Assembly: GCF_963676855.1 (NCBI RefSeq)
Contig: NZ_OY781460.1
Span: 496,001 to 560,000 of the forward strand
DNA from: an uncultured Anaeromusa sp.
Lineage (GTDB): Bacteria; Bacillota; Negativicutes; Anaeromusales; Anaeromusaceae
DNA length: 64,000 bases
Direction of reading: 5' to 3'
Shown here: positions 8,972-17,218 of the stretch, piece by piece
Layout of the letters: each line of letters starts with the position of its first letter
How positions within the stretch are numbered: the first letter of the stretch is position 1
Program-made: the position numbers and the translations under genes
Notes under the pieces: model-generated
Told to the model about the DNA's origin: nothing
The model's database searches: none
What the model saw: only the letters and a program-made list of their open reading frames with translations

Positions 8972-9232
8972 AAAAGCCCCTAACGATGCTATAGCATCGT
9001 TAGGGGCGCTTACGCGCGGTACCACCCTACTTGGTCCTCATTACATCGGAACAAGTTCCGACTCCCGGTTAACGCCCGGCTACGCCTATGCCTACTTCAA
9101 CAATCCTTCAGCACAAAAGCTCCTGGGCGAGAAACAAACAGCTCCTGCACCGGCTCACACCACCCGCCGGCTCTCTGTTGCAAATATCTGTTCAAACTCC
9201 CAATCATTGCCTATCACTTGTTTCCTTTTACC
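8972..9232 (-). promoter_or_regulatory. T-box riboswitch A (leucine type), distal
   Basis: A second full T-box leader lies upstream of T-box B: the T-box AGGGTGGTACCGCG (9015-9028) and a terminator with arms around CCCCTAACGATGC and a TTTTTG tail (8972-9008). Stem I and the putative CTC specifier resemble T-box B. A possible promoter is TTTACA (9253-9258), 17 bases, TAAGGT (9230-9235). Confidence 0.9.
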
Positions 9233-9456
9233 TTAACAAAACAATGCTTTTTTGTAAATACTCTTTTTGCATTTTTTCATAAATTTCATCATCCTTTAAC
9301 TACACACTATTTAAATCAGATGCAGTAAATCTTGCTTACTTAAAACAATCTCAATAGTTCGTCTAGGCGTTCTATTTACAATTGTGAAAAAATATGCTTT
9401 TATATAGTTAGTTTTAACTCTCAATGCACTGCTCACTCAGAAAGGATCGATGTAAA

Positions 9457-10008
9457 ATGAAACTAGGTTCACCACGTTTATGGCTAGCTCTCTGCCTCAG
9501 CTTGCTGCTGATTTCCGGAATCGCCAGCGCAGCTCCTCAAGAAACACCGCCCAGTCCAAACACTTTGTCTCTTTGCGCTACAGACGCCGCTAGTTCACAG
9601 AAAAGCAAATTAAACGATCTCGTACATTTCAAGACCACCGAGCAAAAAACGCTTTCCGACGGTCTTGTTATTCCGGCTCAAACCATCTTGACCGGAACCA
9701 TAACCCGTGTAGAAAAATCGGGAGGCTGGGGCTGCCCTGGGAAAATGGATATCACTTTTACGGAAATTCCCGGACAAACTGGTCAGAAGCTCCCCTTTCA
9801 AGGCGTTCTGAATGTTAAAGGAAACGAGCCCAATACCTTGGTTAAAGTATCTCTTTTGGGCGGATTCAGCAAAGGAAAGCCAGCACTTATCAAAGCTGGG
9901 GACAACTTTATTTTGACCTTGACCGCCGTTCCGCCTCAGGCACAGCAGACTGATGCTACAAATACACCGCCTGCTGTTGTAGAACCGCTTGCGGAGAAAC
10001 AAGTTTGA
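9457..10008 (+). CDS. exported protein of unknown function
   Basis: A 183-residue protein with a classical Sec signal peptide (LALCLSLLLISGIASAAPQ, cleavage near residue 27). The mature part is beta-rich with a VIPAQTILTGTITRVEKSGG stretch and a Pro/Thr-rich end. Similar exported proteins that carry a 'permitted value, tunable surface' pattern occur in Negativicutes, but I cannot name the family. The start at 9457 follows AAAGGA; the longer frame has no site. The last 53 bases overlap the convergent B3/4 gene. Confidence 0.6.
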   Translation: MKLGSPRLWLALCLSLLLISGIASAAPQETPPSPNTLSLCATDAASSQKSKLNDLVHFKTTEQKTLSDGLVIPAQTILTGTITRVEKSGGWGCPGKMDITFTEIPGQTGQKLPFQGVLNVKGNEPNTLVKVSLLGGFSKGKPALIKAGDNFILTLTAVPPQAQQTDATNTPPAVVEPLAEKQV

Positions 10009-10621
10009 TATACTCGTAAAGATTCCGCAAATGTTCTTTCACTAGAGCCTCCGTAATTCCCGCAGGAGCATACACGGTGAAAACAGCGTTCTTCGTTTCC
10101 GGGACAAGGCGAGTTCTATTGTCCGGTCCATAGATAATACTTGAAAGAACGCCAGCCTCGTCCCGCAAAAACATATCTTGCTCTTTTAAAGTCTGTTCTT
10201 TGCCATTAATCAGCCTATAGGTTTCTTGGCCGCCTGCCGCATCCAGCGTCAGCCCGCCTTGTACCTGCTCCAAATCATGGCCTGCCGTAAGCAGGCCATT
10301 TTTTAATTCCGCCATAAACATGGCTTCCACCAAGGGAGTCACAGACGGGATGCTTTTCCCTTTAAAGATTACCGACTCCAATTGCTGCCGCACATGATAG
10401 GTTTTTTTAAATCGCTTATAGTATTGGCTGTATGCCGCCAACACTGCCAAAGCATCTAATTCTTCTTTGGAGTCAAAGGCCGCCCGTAAATACTCTTCCA
10501 CTTGCCGCCGCTGTTGTTCCAGCGCCTCGGACCGCCCCGCAAACTGCACATTTCCCACAACCATTAGTCCCATGGAAGCGCCCTCATACTGGCGACGCCA
10601 ATTTTCCGTCAATACCAACAT
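9956..10621 (-). CDS. B3/4 tRNA-binding-domain protein
   Basis: A 221-residue stand-alone relative of the B3/B4 domain of phenylalanyl-tRNA synthetase beta chain. Supporting stretches are YSQYYKRFKKTYHVRQQLESVI, SVTPLVEAMFMAEL, GLTAGHDLEQ and FLRDEAGVLSSIIYGPDNRTRL. In PheRS this domain edits mischarged tRNA; free-standing proteins are of unknown role, perhaps trans-editing. It starts six bases after the AraC-type gene and is probably cotranscribed with it. Its 3' end overlaps the convergent exported-protein gene. Confidence 0.75.
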   Translation of the reverse strand: MLVLTENWRRQYEGASMGLMVVGNVQFAGRSEALEQQRRQVEEYLRAAFDSKEELDALAVLAAYSQYYKRFKKTYHVRQQLESVIFKGKSIPSVTPLVEAMFMAELKNGLLTAGHDLEQVQGGLTLDAAGGQETYRLINGKEQTLKEQDMFLRDEAGVLSSIIYGPDNRTRLVPETKNAVFTVYAPAGITEALVKEHLRNLYEYIKLVSPQAVLQQQAVYL

Positions 10622-10627
10622 ACGCTT

Positions 10628-11500
10628 TCATCTCCCCTCGTATTTTATTTTAACGCGTAGAGGAGATTTTTCTTGCACGTTCTTGCTATATTGTTTCGGA
10701 CTGACACCAGTAATCTGTTTGAACTGCCTGGAAAAATGACATTGATCGGCAAAGCCGGTTTCCTGCGCTACATAAGCTAACGGCAGACCTTGTCTCAAAA
10801 GCGTCTTAGCTTGACGTACCCGCACTTGCTTAAGATATGCATGGGGAGGCACTCCCACGGCAAATCGGAACTGGCGCAGCATATGAAATGAACTCAGACC
10901 GCAAAGACGGGACAACTCTTCTAAGGAAACATTGCGCGCATACATTTCGTCAAGATAGTCCTTCACCATGGTAACCGCTTTCGCATCAGATGCCCAGTTT
11001 CGTTGGCTCTGTTTTTCTCCATAGCGAGCGACGAACATCGTCAGCAGTGATAACAAGCGACTTTGCTGTTCCAAAAGCGGCAGTTCATCCGTTTCTAGCT
11101 GTTGATGTAGCCTGGCGATAGCTCGGGCGAGCGTAACATCGTCCAGCACGCCGGCGGCGAAAAACGGAAGCCTCTTTTCTTTACCGGACAGTTCGAACAC
11201 CGCACGCTCCATTACGGCATTATCCAAGTAAAACATACGGTACGTCCAGCCATCCGCGCCAGCGGCTTCGCCGTCATGAGCCTCCCCGGGAATGACTAAG
11301 TTAACGCAGCCAGGAAAGGCGGTCAAACGTTCGCCACGATACGAAAATCGCAGCGCCCCCTGCTCCACCACACCCAACGCAAAGCCATCGTGAAAATGAC
11401 GGGAGAAAGACTGTTTAACATAGGAAGCGTGCAACAGCTCCACCTGCGGCAGCTCTCGGGATCGCCAAAATTTTACGCGTTCCTTGCTCGATTCCGCCAC
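10628..11500 (-). CDS. AraC-family transcriptional regulator
   Basis: A 290-residue regulator with an N-terminal cupin-like effector domain (FHDGFALGVVEQGALRFSYRG, then CVNLVIPGEAHDGEA) and a C-terminal AraC double helix-turn-helix (LEELSRLCGLSSFHMLRQFR, then YVAQETGFADQCHFSRQFK, ending GVSPKQYSK). The GTG start has GGAGG seven bases upstream. The B3/4 gene follows after six bases. The effector is unknown. Confidence 0.92.
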   Translation of the reverse strand: MAESSKERVKFWRSRELPQVELLHASYVKQSFSRHFHDGFALGVVEQGALRFSYRGERLTAFPGCVNLVIPGEAHDGEAAGADGWTYRMFYLDNAVMERAVFELSGKEKRLPFFAAGVLDDVTLARAIARLHQQLETDELPLLEQQSRLLSLLTMFVARYGEKQSQRNWASDAKAVTMVKDYLDEMYARNVSLEELSRLCGLSSFHMLRQFRFAVGVPPHAYLKQVRVRQAKTLLRQGLPLAYVAQETGFADQCHFSRQFKQITGVSPKQYSKNVQEKSPLRVKIKYEGR

Positions 11501-11537
11501 GGCAATTCCTCCCTTTCCCCCGCATCTGCTTCCTGCT

Positions 11538-12677
11538 TTACTTCTTTTCCTCTGCCAGTTGTGTCAACAAACCGTACCACAGCTTAAACCGAATTGCTAA
11601 CGAAGACAGCTCCAAATATTCTTCTTCACTATGAGCGCGTCCGCCCACCGGTCCCAAACCGTCCAGCGTTGGCACGCCCAAATGCGCGGCAAAATTCCCA
11701 TCCGACCCGCCTCCTGTGGCTGCCCAGGTTACAGGCATGTCCACTGCCATTCCTATTTGTTTCAATTTTTCACCTAAAGCCAGCGTCTGCGCCGAAGGCA
11801 GCATGGGCGGCCGCCGCAATCCGCCAGTCACCTTCACCGCTACGCCAGCGGTAAACGGCTTTGCCTCTCTTTCGCGCAAAAATTGTTCAAGCAACGCTGC
11901 TTCGCCGCTGTCCAAAATGCGCACATCCACCTGCGCTCGCGCCTGCGCCGCCACTACATTCGGCGCGCTGCCGCCAGACACGACGCCCACATTTACCGTT
12001 GTTCCCGCTTCGTAGTTTGTTTTACCTTGCAACGCCAAGATCCAATGCGCCAGCTCTTCCACCGCGCTGCGTCCTTTTTCATGATCCGCCCCTGCATGAG
12101 CGGCCAAGCCGCTAATCTCTAACTCATAGCGAGCAATACCCTTGCGCTGGTTCACCATATCTCCGTTCGGCCGCCCCGGCTCCGCCACTAAAACGCAGGC
12201 GCTTTTTGCGGCCAGTTGTTCCAGCCATGGCCGTGAATGCACCGAACTAATTTCCTCGTCCGCATTAAACGCAACGCGTACCGCAAGGGTCTCCAAAATT
12301 CCGTCTTGCTGCAACAACTGCAGCACATGATACACCAAAGTCAAGCCGCCCTTGCAGTCGACCACGCCAGGCCCGTACGCCCGACCATCACGCACGACAA
12401 AAGGCCGCTCGGCAACCGTGCCAGCGGCAAAAACCGTATCCATATGGCCCAAAATTAAAACGTCACAAGGTGCGTCGCCGCAATTACTCATTTCTAAGCT
12501 CGGTCCTATCTCCGCATGAAACCGATGCGTTTGAACCGACCATCCCAACTGTTTAAAACGCTCTGTAAAAATTTCGGCTATCGCTGCAACCCCTGCTGCA
12601 TCCTTCGAACCGCTGTCAATGTTGACTAACTGCTCCAAGTCCTGCAGGTATTTCTGCACGTTCAACATTCCATCCAC
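11538..12677 (-). CDS. M20-family metallopeptidase (carboxypeptidase G2-like)
   Basis: A 379-residue zinc peptidase of the M20A/glutamate carboxypeptidase type. Metal-site motifs are present: LILGHMDTVF (His, Asp), GVVDCKGG (bridging Asp), FNADEEISS (catalytic Glu pair), and the C-terminal GPVGGRAHSEEEY (His). The dimerisation domain is in the middle (SGLAAHAGADHEKGRSA). No signal peptide. The reported start is a GTG at 12677; an ATG three codons on (12668) is an alternative, and no strong ribosome site favours either. The IS3 element lies about 90 bases upstream and may have separated it from an older promoter. Confidence 0.9.
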   Translation of the reverse strand: MDGMLNVQKYLQDLEQLVNIDSGSKDAAGVAAIAEIFTERFKQLGWSVQTHRFHAEIGPSLEMSNCGDAPCDVLILGHMDTVFAAGTVAERPFVVRDGRAYGPGVVDCKGGLTLVYHVLQLLQQDGILETLAVRVAFNADEEISSVHSRPWLEQLAAKSACVLVAEPGRPNGDMVNQRKGIARYELEISGLAAHAGADHEKGRSAVEELAHWILALQGKTNYEAGTTVNVGVVSGGSAPNVVAAQARAQVDVRILDSGEAALLEQFLREREAKPFTAGVAVKVTGGLRRPPMLPSAQTLALGEKLKQIGMAVDMPVTWAATGGGSDGNFAAHLGVPTLDGLGPVGGRAHSEEEYLELSSLAIRFKLWYGLLTQLAEEKK

Positions 12678-12829
12678 GTTCTACGCCCCCAATAGTGCTG
12701 TTTGTTTTTATTCTATCACAGACACTGGCGCTCGCAGACTAAAAAAGAGCAACAGAATCATTCTTATACTTGGACTGCTCCCCAAAGTGTAGACAAGAAA
12801 ATAAAAGCCTATCGTAGAATTACTTCTTT

Positions 12830-13681
12830 TTACATGGCCTTACTCCGTATTTCATAAGGAGTAAGGCCATTTTTTAAATTGATTCGTTCATAGTTATAGA
12901 ATGATACATATTCAGCAACAATCTCCGATAAAAATTCCCGATTGGGAAAGGTCATGCGATTTAAACATTCCGCTTTCAATGTACCGAAGAAGTTCTCCAT
13001 GGATGAATTATCGTAAGGGCAACCTCTATTAGACATTGATGGTTGAAAGTGGTATTCTTTGCTTAGGTTGTAATATGCGCTTGAGGTATACTGCGACCCT
13101 TGGTCACTGTGGAGTGCTAGTCCATCAGTGGCCTTTTCATTTTTTAATGCATCCTGAATTGTATCGGTTACTAGAGAAACAGTCATATCATTTCCTATGC
13201 GATAGTTCAGCACCATTTTTCCACATAAATCGATAACTGCACACATATAAGCCACTCCCTGCGCTGTAGGGATATAGGTGATATCCGTCGCCCAGAAACA
13301 GTTTGGTTTTTCTTGATAAAACTGCCGTTGCAACAGATTTTCGTAGCGATGAATTGCCTGTTTGTAATAAGTATAAGGACGTGCACGGCGAATCTGCGCT
13401 AAAACATCCAGCTTCCGCATAATACGCAAGACCGGTTTAGCGTTCAAAATTCGCCCGGTTTGTTGCTGAATCCAGAGCCGAACCCGGCGATATCCATAAG
13501 TAAAGTTGCATTGCTGCTGACAAGCCATAACCTGCTTTTTGAGCCAAGCATCTTGATCTGGATCGTAAATCCGTTTTCGCCAAGCATAATAACCGCTACG
13601 TGTTATTTCTAAGATGCGACAAAGCGACTGAACCGGATACTTGTTTCTCAATCGCTCGACCACACGGTATTTTGCTCTCAC
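12830..13681 (-). CDS. IS3-family transposase orfB (DDE integrase)
   Basis: A 283-residue rve-fold transposase. An N-terminal HTH_21-like region (LCRILEITRSGYYAWRKR) is followed by the catalytic triad: Asp in FWATDITYI, Asp in ALHSDQGSQYTS, and Glu in NSSMENFFGTLKAEC (35 residues apart, as in DDE enzymes). The GTG start overlaps the orfA stop as GTGA, so it is made by coupling or as a frameshift fusion. The stop lies in a hairpin (GGCCTTACTCC arms, 12837-12870) that may act as terminator. Confidence 0.95.
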   Translation of the reverse strand: MRAKYRVVERLRNKYPVQSLCRILEITRSGYYAWRKRIYDPDQDAWLKKQVMACQQQCNFTYGYRRVRLWIQQQTGRILNAKPVLRIMRKLDVLAQIRRARPYTYYKQAIHRYENLLQRQFYQEKPNCFWATDITYIPTAQGVAYMCAVIDLCGKMVLNYRIGNDMTVSLVTDTIQDALKNEKATDGLALHSDQGSQYTSSAYYNLSKEYHFQPSMSNRGCPYDNSSMENFFGTLKAECLNRMTFPNREFLSEIVAEYVSFYNYERINLKNGLTPYEIRSKAM

Positions 13682-13980
13682 ATCCTTCCAACTTCTAATA
13701 GAAAATTTCGCAAAACTTCTATTTGCATACGAAGCTCAATCAGCTCATTGTTGCGAAACACCTCAGCATCTTGGGAGTCTTTGACAGGTCGTCCTTTTTT
13801 ACGTACAACATATCCTTTTGCAATAAGGTTCCTTTTCCGTTTATGTCGATAAAGAAGATTTTTTATTTGTGTGAAGGTTAGGGGGTATGTTTCTGAGATT
13901 TGGCGGTATGTTTCGCCCTCAGATCTGCGGCGAAATACCTCGGCTGCTATAGTTTCTACTTTGGTATATTTTCTAGACAT
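13678..13980 (-). CDS. IS3-family orfA
   Basis: A 100-residue DNA-binding partner of the transposase: helix-turn-helix (TYRQISETYPLTFTQIKNLL) and a C-terminal leucine-containing helix (LIELRMQIEVLRNFLLEVG). The start MSRKYTKVE at 13980 has AGGAGG eight bases upstream; that site lies in the arm of a perfect hairpin (13984-14025), which could block translation in read-through transcripts. Confidence 0.9.
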   Translation of the reverse strand: MSRKYTKVETIAAEVFRRRSEGETYRQISETYPLTFTQIKNLLYRHKRKRNLIAKGYVVRKKGRPVKDSQDAEVFRNNELIELRMQIEVLRNFLLEVGRM

Positions 13981-13983
13981 AGC

Positions 13984-14025
13984 AAGACCTCCTGTTGTAA
14001 TTTTCATTCTACAACAGGAGGTCTT
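13984..14025 (-). promoter_or_regulatory. hairpin sequestering the orfA ribosome-binding site
   Basis: AGACCTCCTGTTGTA and its exact complement flank a short loop. The 3' arm on the transcript contains the AGGAGGT of orfA. Transcripts entering from outside would include both arms; a transcript starting inside would not. Confidence 0.6.
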
Positions 14026-14172
14026 TTATTTCACTGTCCTGATTTTGGGATGCAGTCCAACTTTCCCCTAGGGAACAGCTATTTTAATGAGCGCTCCGCC
14101 AAGACGCAATTTTTTTTGTCAGACAAGAAAGAAAGCCGTTTCGGCGCGAGATGCGAATAAAATAACAGTTTT

Positions 14173-14973
14173 CTAACCTCCGCAGGCTAATTGCACTTCA
14201 CCGCGCAAGGCTGGCAGCAAATCCGCTTTCATATTGCTTTTTTGCGCCGTTGCCAGAGCCATCGCCTCCTGCACGCCTTCCAGCGAAGCATTGCCTGCCC
14301 GTTCGCCAATGCCGCCCACCGTAACGCTCACCCACTCAATACCTGCTTCAATGGCCGCCAGCGTATTAGCCACAGCCAAACCGAAATCGTTATGCCCATG
14401 AAATTCAATCGGCAAGGGACAATATTCGCCAAGAGTCTTCATTTTTTCATACACTCCAAAAGGCTCCAAGCATCCTACTGTATCGGCATAGCGAATACGC
14501 TCCGCTCCCAGCCCCGCTGCTAAGCGCGCCACCTCTAAAAAGAAGTGCGGGTCCGCCCGAGAAGCGTCCTCCGCCCCCACCGTCACCCGGCAGCCCCAAG
14601 ATTTGGCGTAAGGAATACTTTGCGCCAACTGCCCTAGCAGCCAAGAACGACTACGGCGCAGCTTTTTCACCAAATGGTGATCGGAAACGGGAACGGAAAT
14701 ATGCACCCACTCAAAACCACACAAGACAGACGCGTCTATATCCTCTTTCCTGGCGCGGTTCCAAGCCACTACCGGACAAGAAAGGCGCTGCTGCACAATA
14801 CAGCGCAGTGCTTCTTGCTCAGCAGCACCCATAATAGGGGTACCGGCTTCAATCGCTGCCACGCCAGCGCCAGCCAGCAAATGTGCAATACGCAGCTTAT
14901 CAGCCGCGCTAAAAGCAAGGCCAGCCTGCTGCTCCCCGTCTCGTAGCGTCGTATCGACAAAATGTACGCTCAT
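14173..14973 (-). CDS. nifV: homocitrate synthase catalytic subunit, NifV-alpha
   Basis: A 266-residue DRE-TIM metallolyase half. It has the active-site FVDTTLRDGEQQAG at the N-terminus and the metal-binding FHGHNDFGLAVANT (about residues 195-208), but ends after the barrel with no C-terminal domain. Together with the upstream gene it would condense acetyl-CoA and 2-oxoglutarate to homocitrate, the organic part of FeMo-cofactor. The split matches Clostridium pasteurianum nifV-omega/nifV-alpha. Its ATG (GGGAGG seven bases before) overlaps the upstream stop as ATGA. Last gene of the nif operon. Confidence 0.92.
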   Translation of the reverse strand: MSVHFVDTTLRDGEQQAGLAFSAADKLRIAHLLAGAGVAAIEAGTPIMGAAEQEALRCIVQQRLSCPVVAWNRARKEDIDASVLCGFEWVHISVPVSDHHLVKKLRRSRSWLLGQLAQSIPYAKSWGCRVTVGAEDASRADPHFFLEVARLAAGLGAERIRYADTVGCLEPFGVYEKMKTLGEYCPLPIEFHGHNDFGLAVANTLAAIEAGIEWVSVTVGGIGERAGNASLEGVQEAMALATAQKSNMKADLLPALRGEVQLACGG

Positions 14974-16004
14974 GCTGTTTCCTCCCGCCATAAGGCCAGC
15001 AGTTCTTCATCGGAAACGGCCCGTTTGCGAGCTACCGCCAAAGCGCGTATTTTAATCAACAAGGCTTCCGCCCGGCTGGGAAAAGGCAGCCCTAGCTCCT
15101 TGAATTTCACGCGCAATGAAGTAGTCCCGGAATGCTTGCCCAGCACAATTTTCCGTTCTAAGCCTACCAATTCTGGTGGAAACGCCTCGTAAAGCGCGGC
15201 GTCTTTGGCAACACCCGCCACATGCAGCCCGGATTCATGAGCAAAAATATTTTCCCCAATAACTGCTTTGTTGCCCGCTGTTGTTTCTCCCAAAAGTTGC
15301 AACAGCCAGCGACTGCGCTGCGCCATATTAATAGGAACCGACAAAGGTACTTCACCAAGCTGCCGCAAAAGCAGCAAGACTTCTTCCCAAGGCGCGCTGT
15401 TATTTTTACCACCTACAGATACAGCTAAGCGGCGAACGCCGGCCCGCCAAGCCGCCCAAGCGTTTGCTGTCGCCAACTGCTTTTCATTGGAACTGTGAAA
15501 TTCCAACTCTAGTTGCGGCCATTGCTGCTGCAAAAAATCCAAATGCTCCTGCAGGCGCAAAGGCTGCAAGATACCGGAAGCATCTTTAAAAGCAAGACCT
15601 TCTAAGCCCGCGGCGCAGAGCATAGGCAATACGGCTTGCCACAGCAGGCCCGACGCCAGTGAAGCATCTTCCACCAACAACGTCGCCTGCAGCTTTTGCG
15701 TTTTTGCTTCCCGCAACACTTCTACGGTATGCGCTGGCAACCCTTGCTGTAAAGAACATGAAAACAAGACTTGCTGAAACCCTAGTTGTGCTGCCTCTGC
15801 CGCAGCGCCTTGCGTCAGGGGCAGCACTGCGCGGAATAATTCCGGCTGCGTTCGCAGCGGCAGGACCTTGCCTAGCACTACTGGCACATCTAGCAGCGAA
15901 AGCTGAAAATGCTTCATTTCTTTTAAGATGGCCCGTGCCGCCGCAGGCCCTAATGCTACTGCTTCACGCAACGTTTGGTCTATAAACAGCACATCCTGCG
16001 CCAT
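14970..16004 (-). CDS. nifV: homocitrate synthase partner subunit, NifV-omega
   Basis: A 344-residue LeuA/NifV-like protein. The N-terminal barrel is degenerate: the usual TLRDGEQ reads TLREAVA and the HGH metal pair reads HSS, so catalysis there is unlikely. The C-terminal region is intact and typical (ENIFAHESGLHVAGVAKD, then IVLGKHSGTTSLR), matching the homocitrate synthase linker/C-terminal domains. It presumably completes NifV-alpha. GGAAGG precedes the ATG; the anfO-like gene ends 36 bases upstream. Confidence 0.9.
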   Translation of the reverse strand: MAQDVLFIDQTLREAVALGPAAARAILKEMKHFQLSLLDVPVVLGKVLPLRTQPELFRAVLPLTQGAAAEAAQLGFQQVLFSCSLQQGLPAHTVEVLREAKTQKLQATLLVEDASLASGLLWQAVLPMLCAAGLEGLAFKDASGILQPLRLQEHLDFLQQQWPQLELEFHSSNEKQLATANAWAAWRAGVRRLAVSVGGKNNSAPWEEVLLLLRQLGEVPLSVPINMAQRSRWLLQLLGETTAGNKAVIGENIFAHESGLHVAGVAKDAALYEAFPPELVGLERKIVLGKHSGTTSLRVKFKELGLPFPSRAEALLIKIRALAVARKRAVSDEELLALWREETA

Positions 16005-16040
16005 GCCCTCACCTTCCTGCTCTTGCTGATTTCATCTGGC

Positions 16041-16661
16041 TTATTTGCCTTGTAAAAGCACTTTCCATTCTCCAGAAGACAGCTTCTCTTTAACTCCTGC
16101 AAAGGAGCCACCGCTTTGCCATTCACACTCCAACCACGGCGGAACATGTGTACAAAGAATTTCTAGAGAAGCAAATTTTTGCCCTTGCAACCACGGCTGC
16201 AAGGCCTGTTTGGAAGTAATGCCGCCACTAGCTCGTTGTACCTCCCTAATGGAAATACGGTAGCGGCCCTCTCCCAAATCTTCCGGCATTGGCAGTGCTA
16301 ACGTCTCAGCAGTCGCTTTAGTCGCTGCCTGTGCTTCTTCGCCGCTCAGCACTTCGTCCAGCCAGGCCGCTGGAGCACCCTGCATCTCCCAAAGAGAACA
16401 GCCTGCTTTCTCCAGTTCATAGTAAGGAACGCCTGTAATGGTTGAAGCCACTACAATTCGACAGCCCGCCAAAAACTCCACCATCGCCGCCAACTGCTTA
16501 CGCAATCCCGCTAGACCGCCACCCGCCGCCATCAAAAGCGGCATGGAGCGATCTTCCTGCCAACGGCCTTCTTGGCGGCGATAAACCCGTAGCAAGCCGC
16601 CTTGATCCACGGGGGCCGTTTGTCCGTCAACTGCTGTCAGCACTGCGATTTCCTTCGCCAT
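16041..16661 (-). CDS. AnfO-family nitrogenase accessory protein
   Basis: A 206-residue protein matching the AnfO family by its start MAKEIAVLTAVDGQTAPVD, the LRVYRRQEGRW strand, the GCRIVVASTITGVPYYELEKAG core and the Cys-containing ending region ILCTHVPPWLECEW. AnfO was named in Fe-only nitrogenase clusters, but no anfDGK genes are here and the NifDK residues are those of the Mo enzyme. Homologues beside clostridial nif genes are known to me; the biochemical role is not established. The start at 16661 has AGAAGG eight bases before it. Confidence 0.78.
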   Translation of the reverse strand: MAKEIAVLTAVDGQTAPVDQGGLLRVYRRQEGRWQEDRSMPLLMAAGGGLAGLRKQLAAMVEFLAGCRIVVASTITGVPYYELEKAGCSLWEMQGAPAAWLDEVLSGEEAQAATKATAETLALPMPEDLGEGRYRISIREVQRASGGITSKQALQPWLQGQKFASLEILCTHVPPWLECEWQSGGSFAGVKEKLSSGEWKVLLQGK

Positions 16662-16704
16662 CTTCCACACCTTCTTTCCAAGAAGCTAGTACGTTGCTAC
16701 TTTC

Positions 16705-17010
16705 TTAAAGCGCCAGCCGCTCCACAACGCGCCCTGCCGCCAAATGCTCTTCCACGATTTCCGTCACATCGTCTTCGCTTACTTTGCCATACCAGACATT
16801 GTCCGGATAGACCACTACAATCGGCCCCTCTTCGCAAAGGCCAAAACAGCCTGTATTCGAAACCAAGATACCTTCCAAATCCTCTTCTTCAATGGCCTCC
16901 ATAAAGGCGTTTACTAAATCCACCGCGCCCTTTGTATGGCAAAATCCTTTTTGCTGCCCCGTCATACGCGAGCTGGTACAAATAAATACATGCTTTTTCG
17001 GTTTTTCCAT
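16705..17010 (-). CDS. thioredoxin-like [2Fe-2S] ferredoxin, Clostridium nif type
   Basis: A 101-residue homologue of the C. pasteurianum [2Fe-2S] ferredoxin. Cysteines at 11 (FICTSSRM), 24 (GFCHTKG), 55 and 59 (NTGCFGLCEEGP) match the four cluster ligands, and GPIVVVYPDNVWYGKV is near-identical to the family. The clostridial protein interacts with nitrogenase MoFe protein, so a role in electron or cluster handling for nitrogenase is plausible. The start at 17010 follows AAAGGGG; an upstream extension in frame has no site. A 413-base hairpin-rich spacer separates it from nifB. Confidence 0.9.
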   Translation of the reverse strand: MEKPKKHVFICTSSRMTGQQKGFCHTKGAVDLVNAFMEAIEEEDLEGILVSNTGCFGLCEEGPIVVVYPDNVWYGKVSEDDVTEIVEEHLAAGRVVERLAL

Positions 17011-17107
17011 TGCCAGACCCCTTTCTCTTTTGCGTAGTTCTATAGAATGAGAACGGAACATAGAGTATCCCAGCGGAAAACAGGATGCAAACAGGAGTCG
17101 CGGTGAC

Positions 17108-17189
17108 GGTACGTGAAGTACCTAATGCCGGATGCGCCATGGAAGGCATAGCATCCGGTCTCCTCTAATAACAGCCATGGAGACATGGC
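17108..17189. repeat. cluster of three perfect short hairpins
   Basis: GGTAC-GTGAA-GTACC (17108-17122), CCGGATGC…GCATCCGG with inner GCC/GGC (17128-17158) and GCCATG-GAGA-CATGGC (17174-17189) follow one another between nifB and the ferredoxin gene. Function unknown; could be a processing or stabilising RNA structure, or a repeat element. Confidence 0.45.
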
Positions 17190-17218
17190 AATATGAGGGT
17201 ACGCAGGAGAGTCACGGC

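Larger units (their letters stand above)
12771..14059 (-). mobile_element. complete IS3-family insertion sequence
   Basis: A 1289-bp element bounded by imperfect inverted repeats that start TGGACTGC and continue CCCAAA then GACA and AAATAAAAG. ACT occurs immediately outside both ends (12768-12770 and 14060-14062), a 3-bp target duplication as expected for IS3 relatives. It holds overlapping orfA and orfB. It sits between the end of the nif operon and the M20 peptidase gene. Both reading frames are intact, so it may be active. Confidence 0.88.

Noticed and set aside
16041..16661. Fe-only nitrogenase suggested by AnfO-like gene
   Set aside because: No anfDGK; NifD has the FeMo-co and P-cluster residues of the Mo enzyme.
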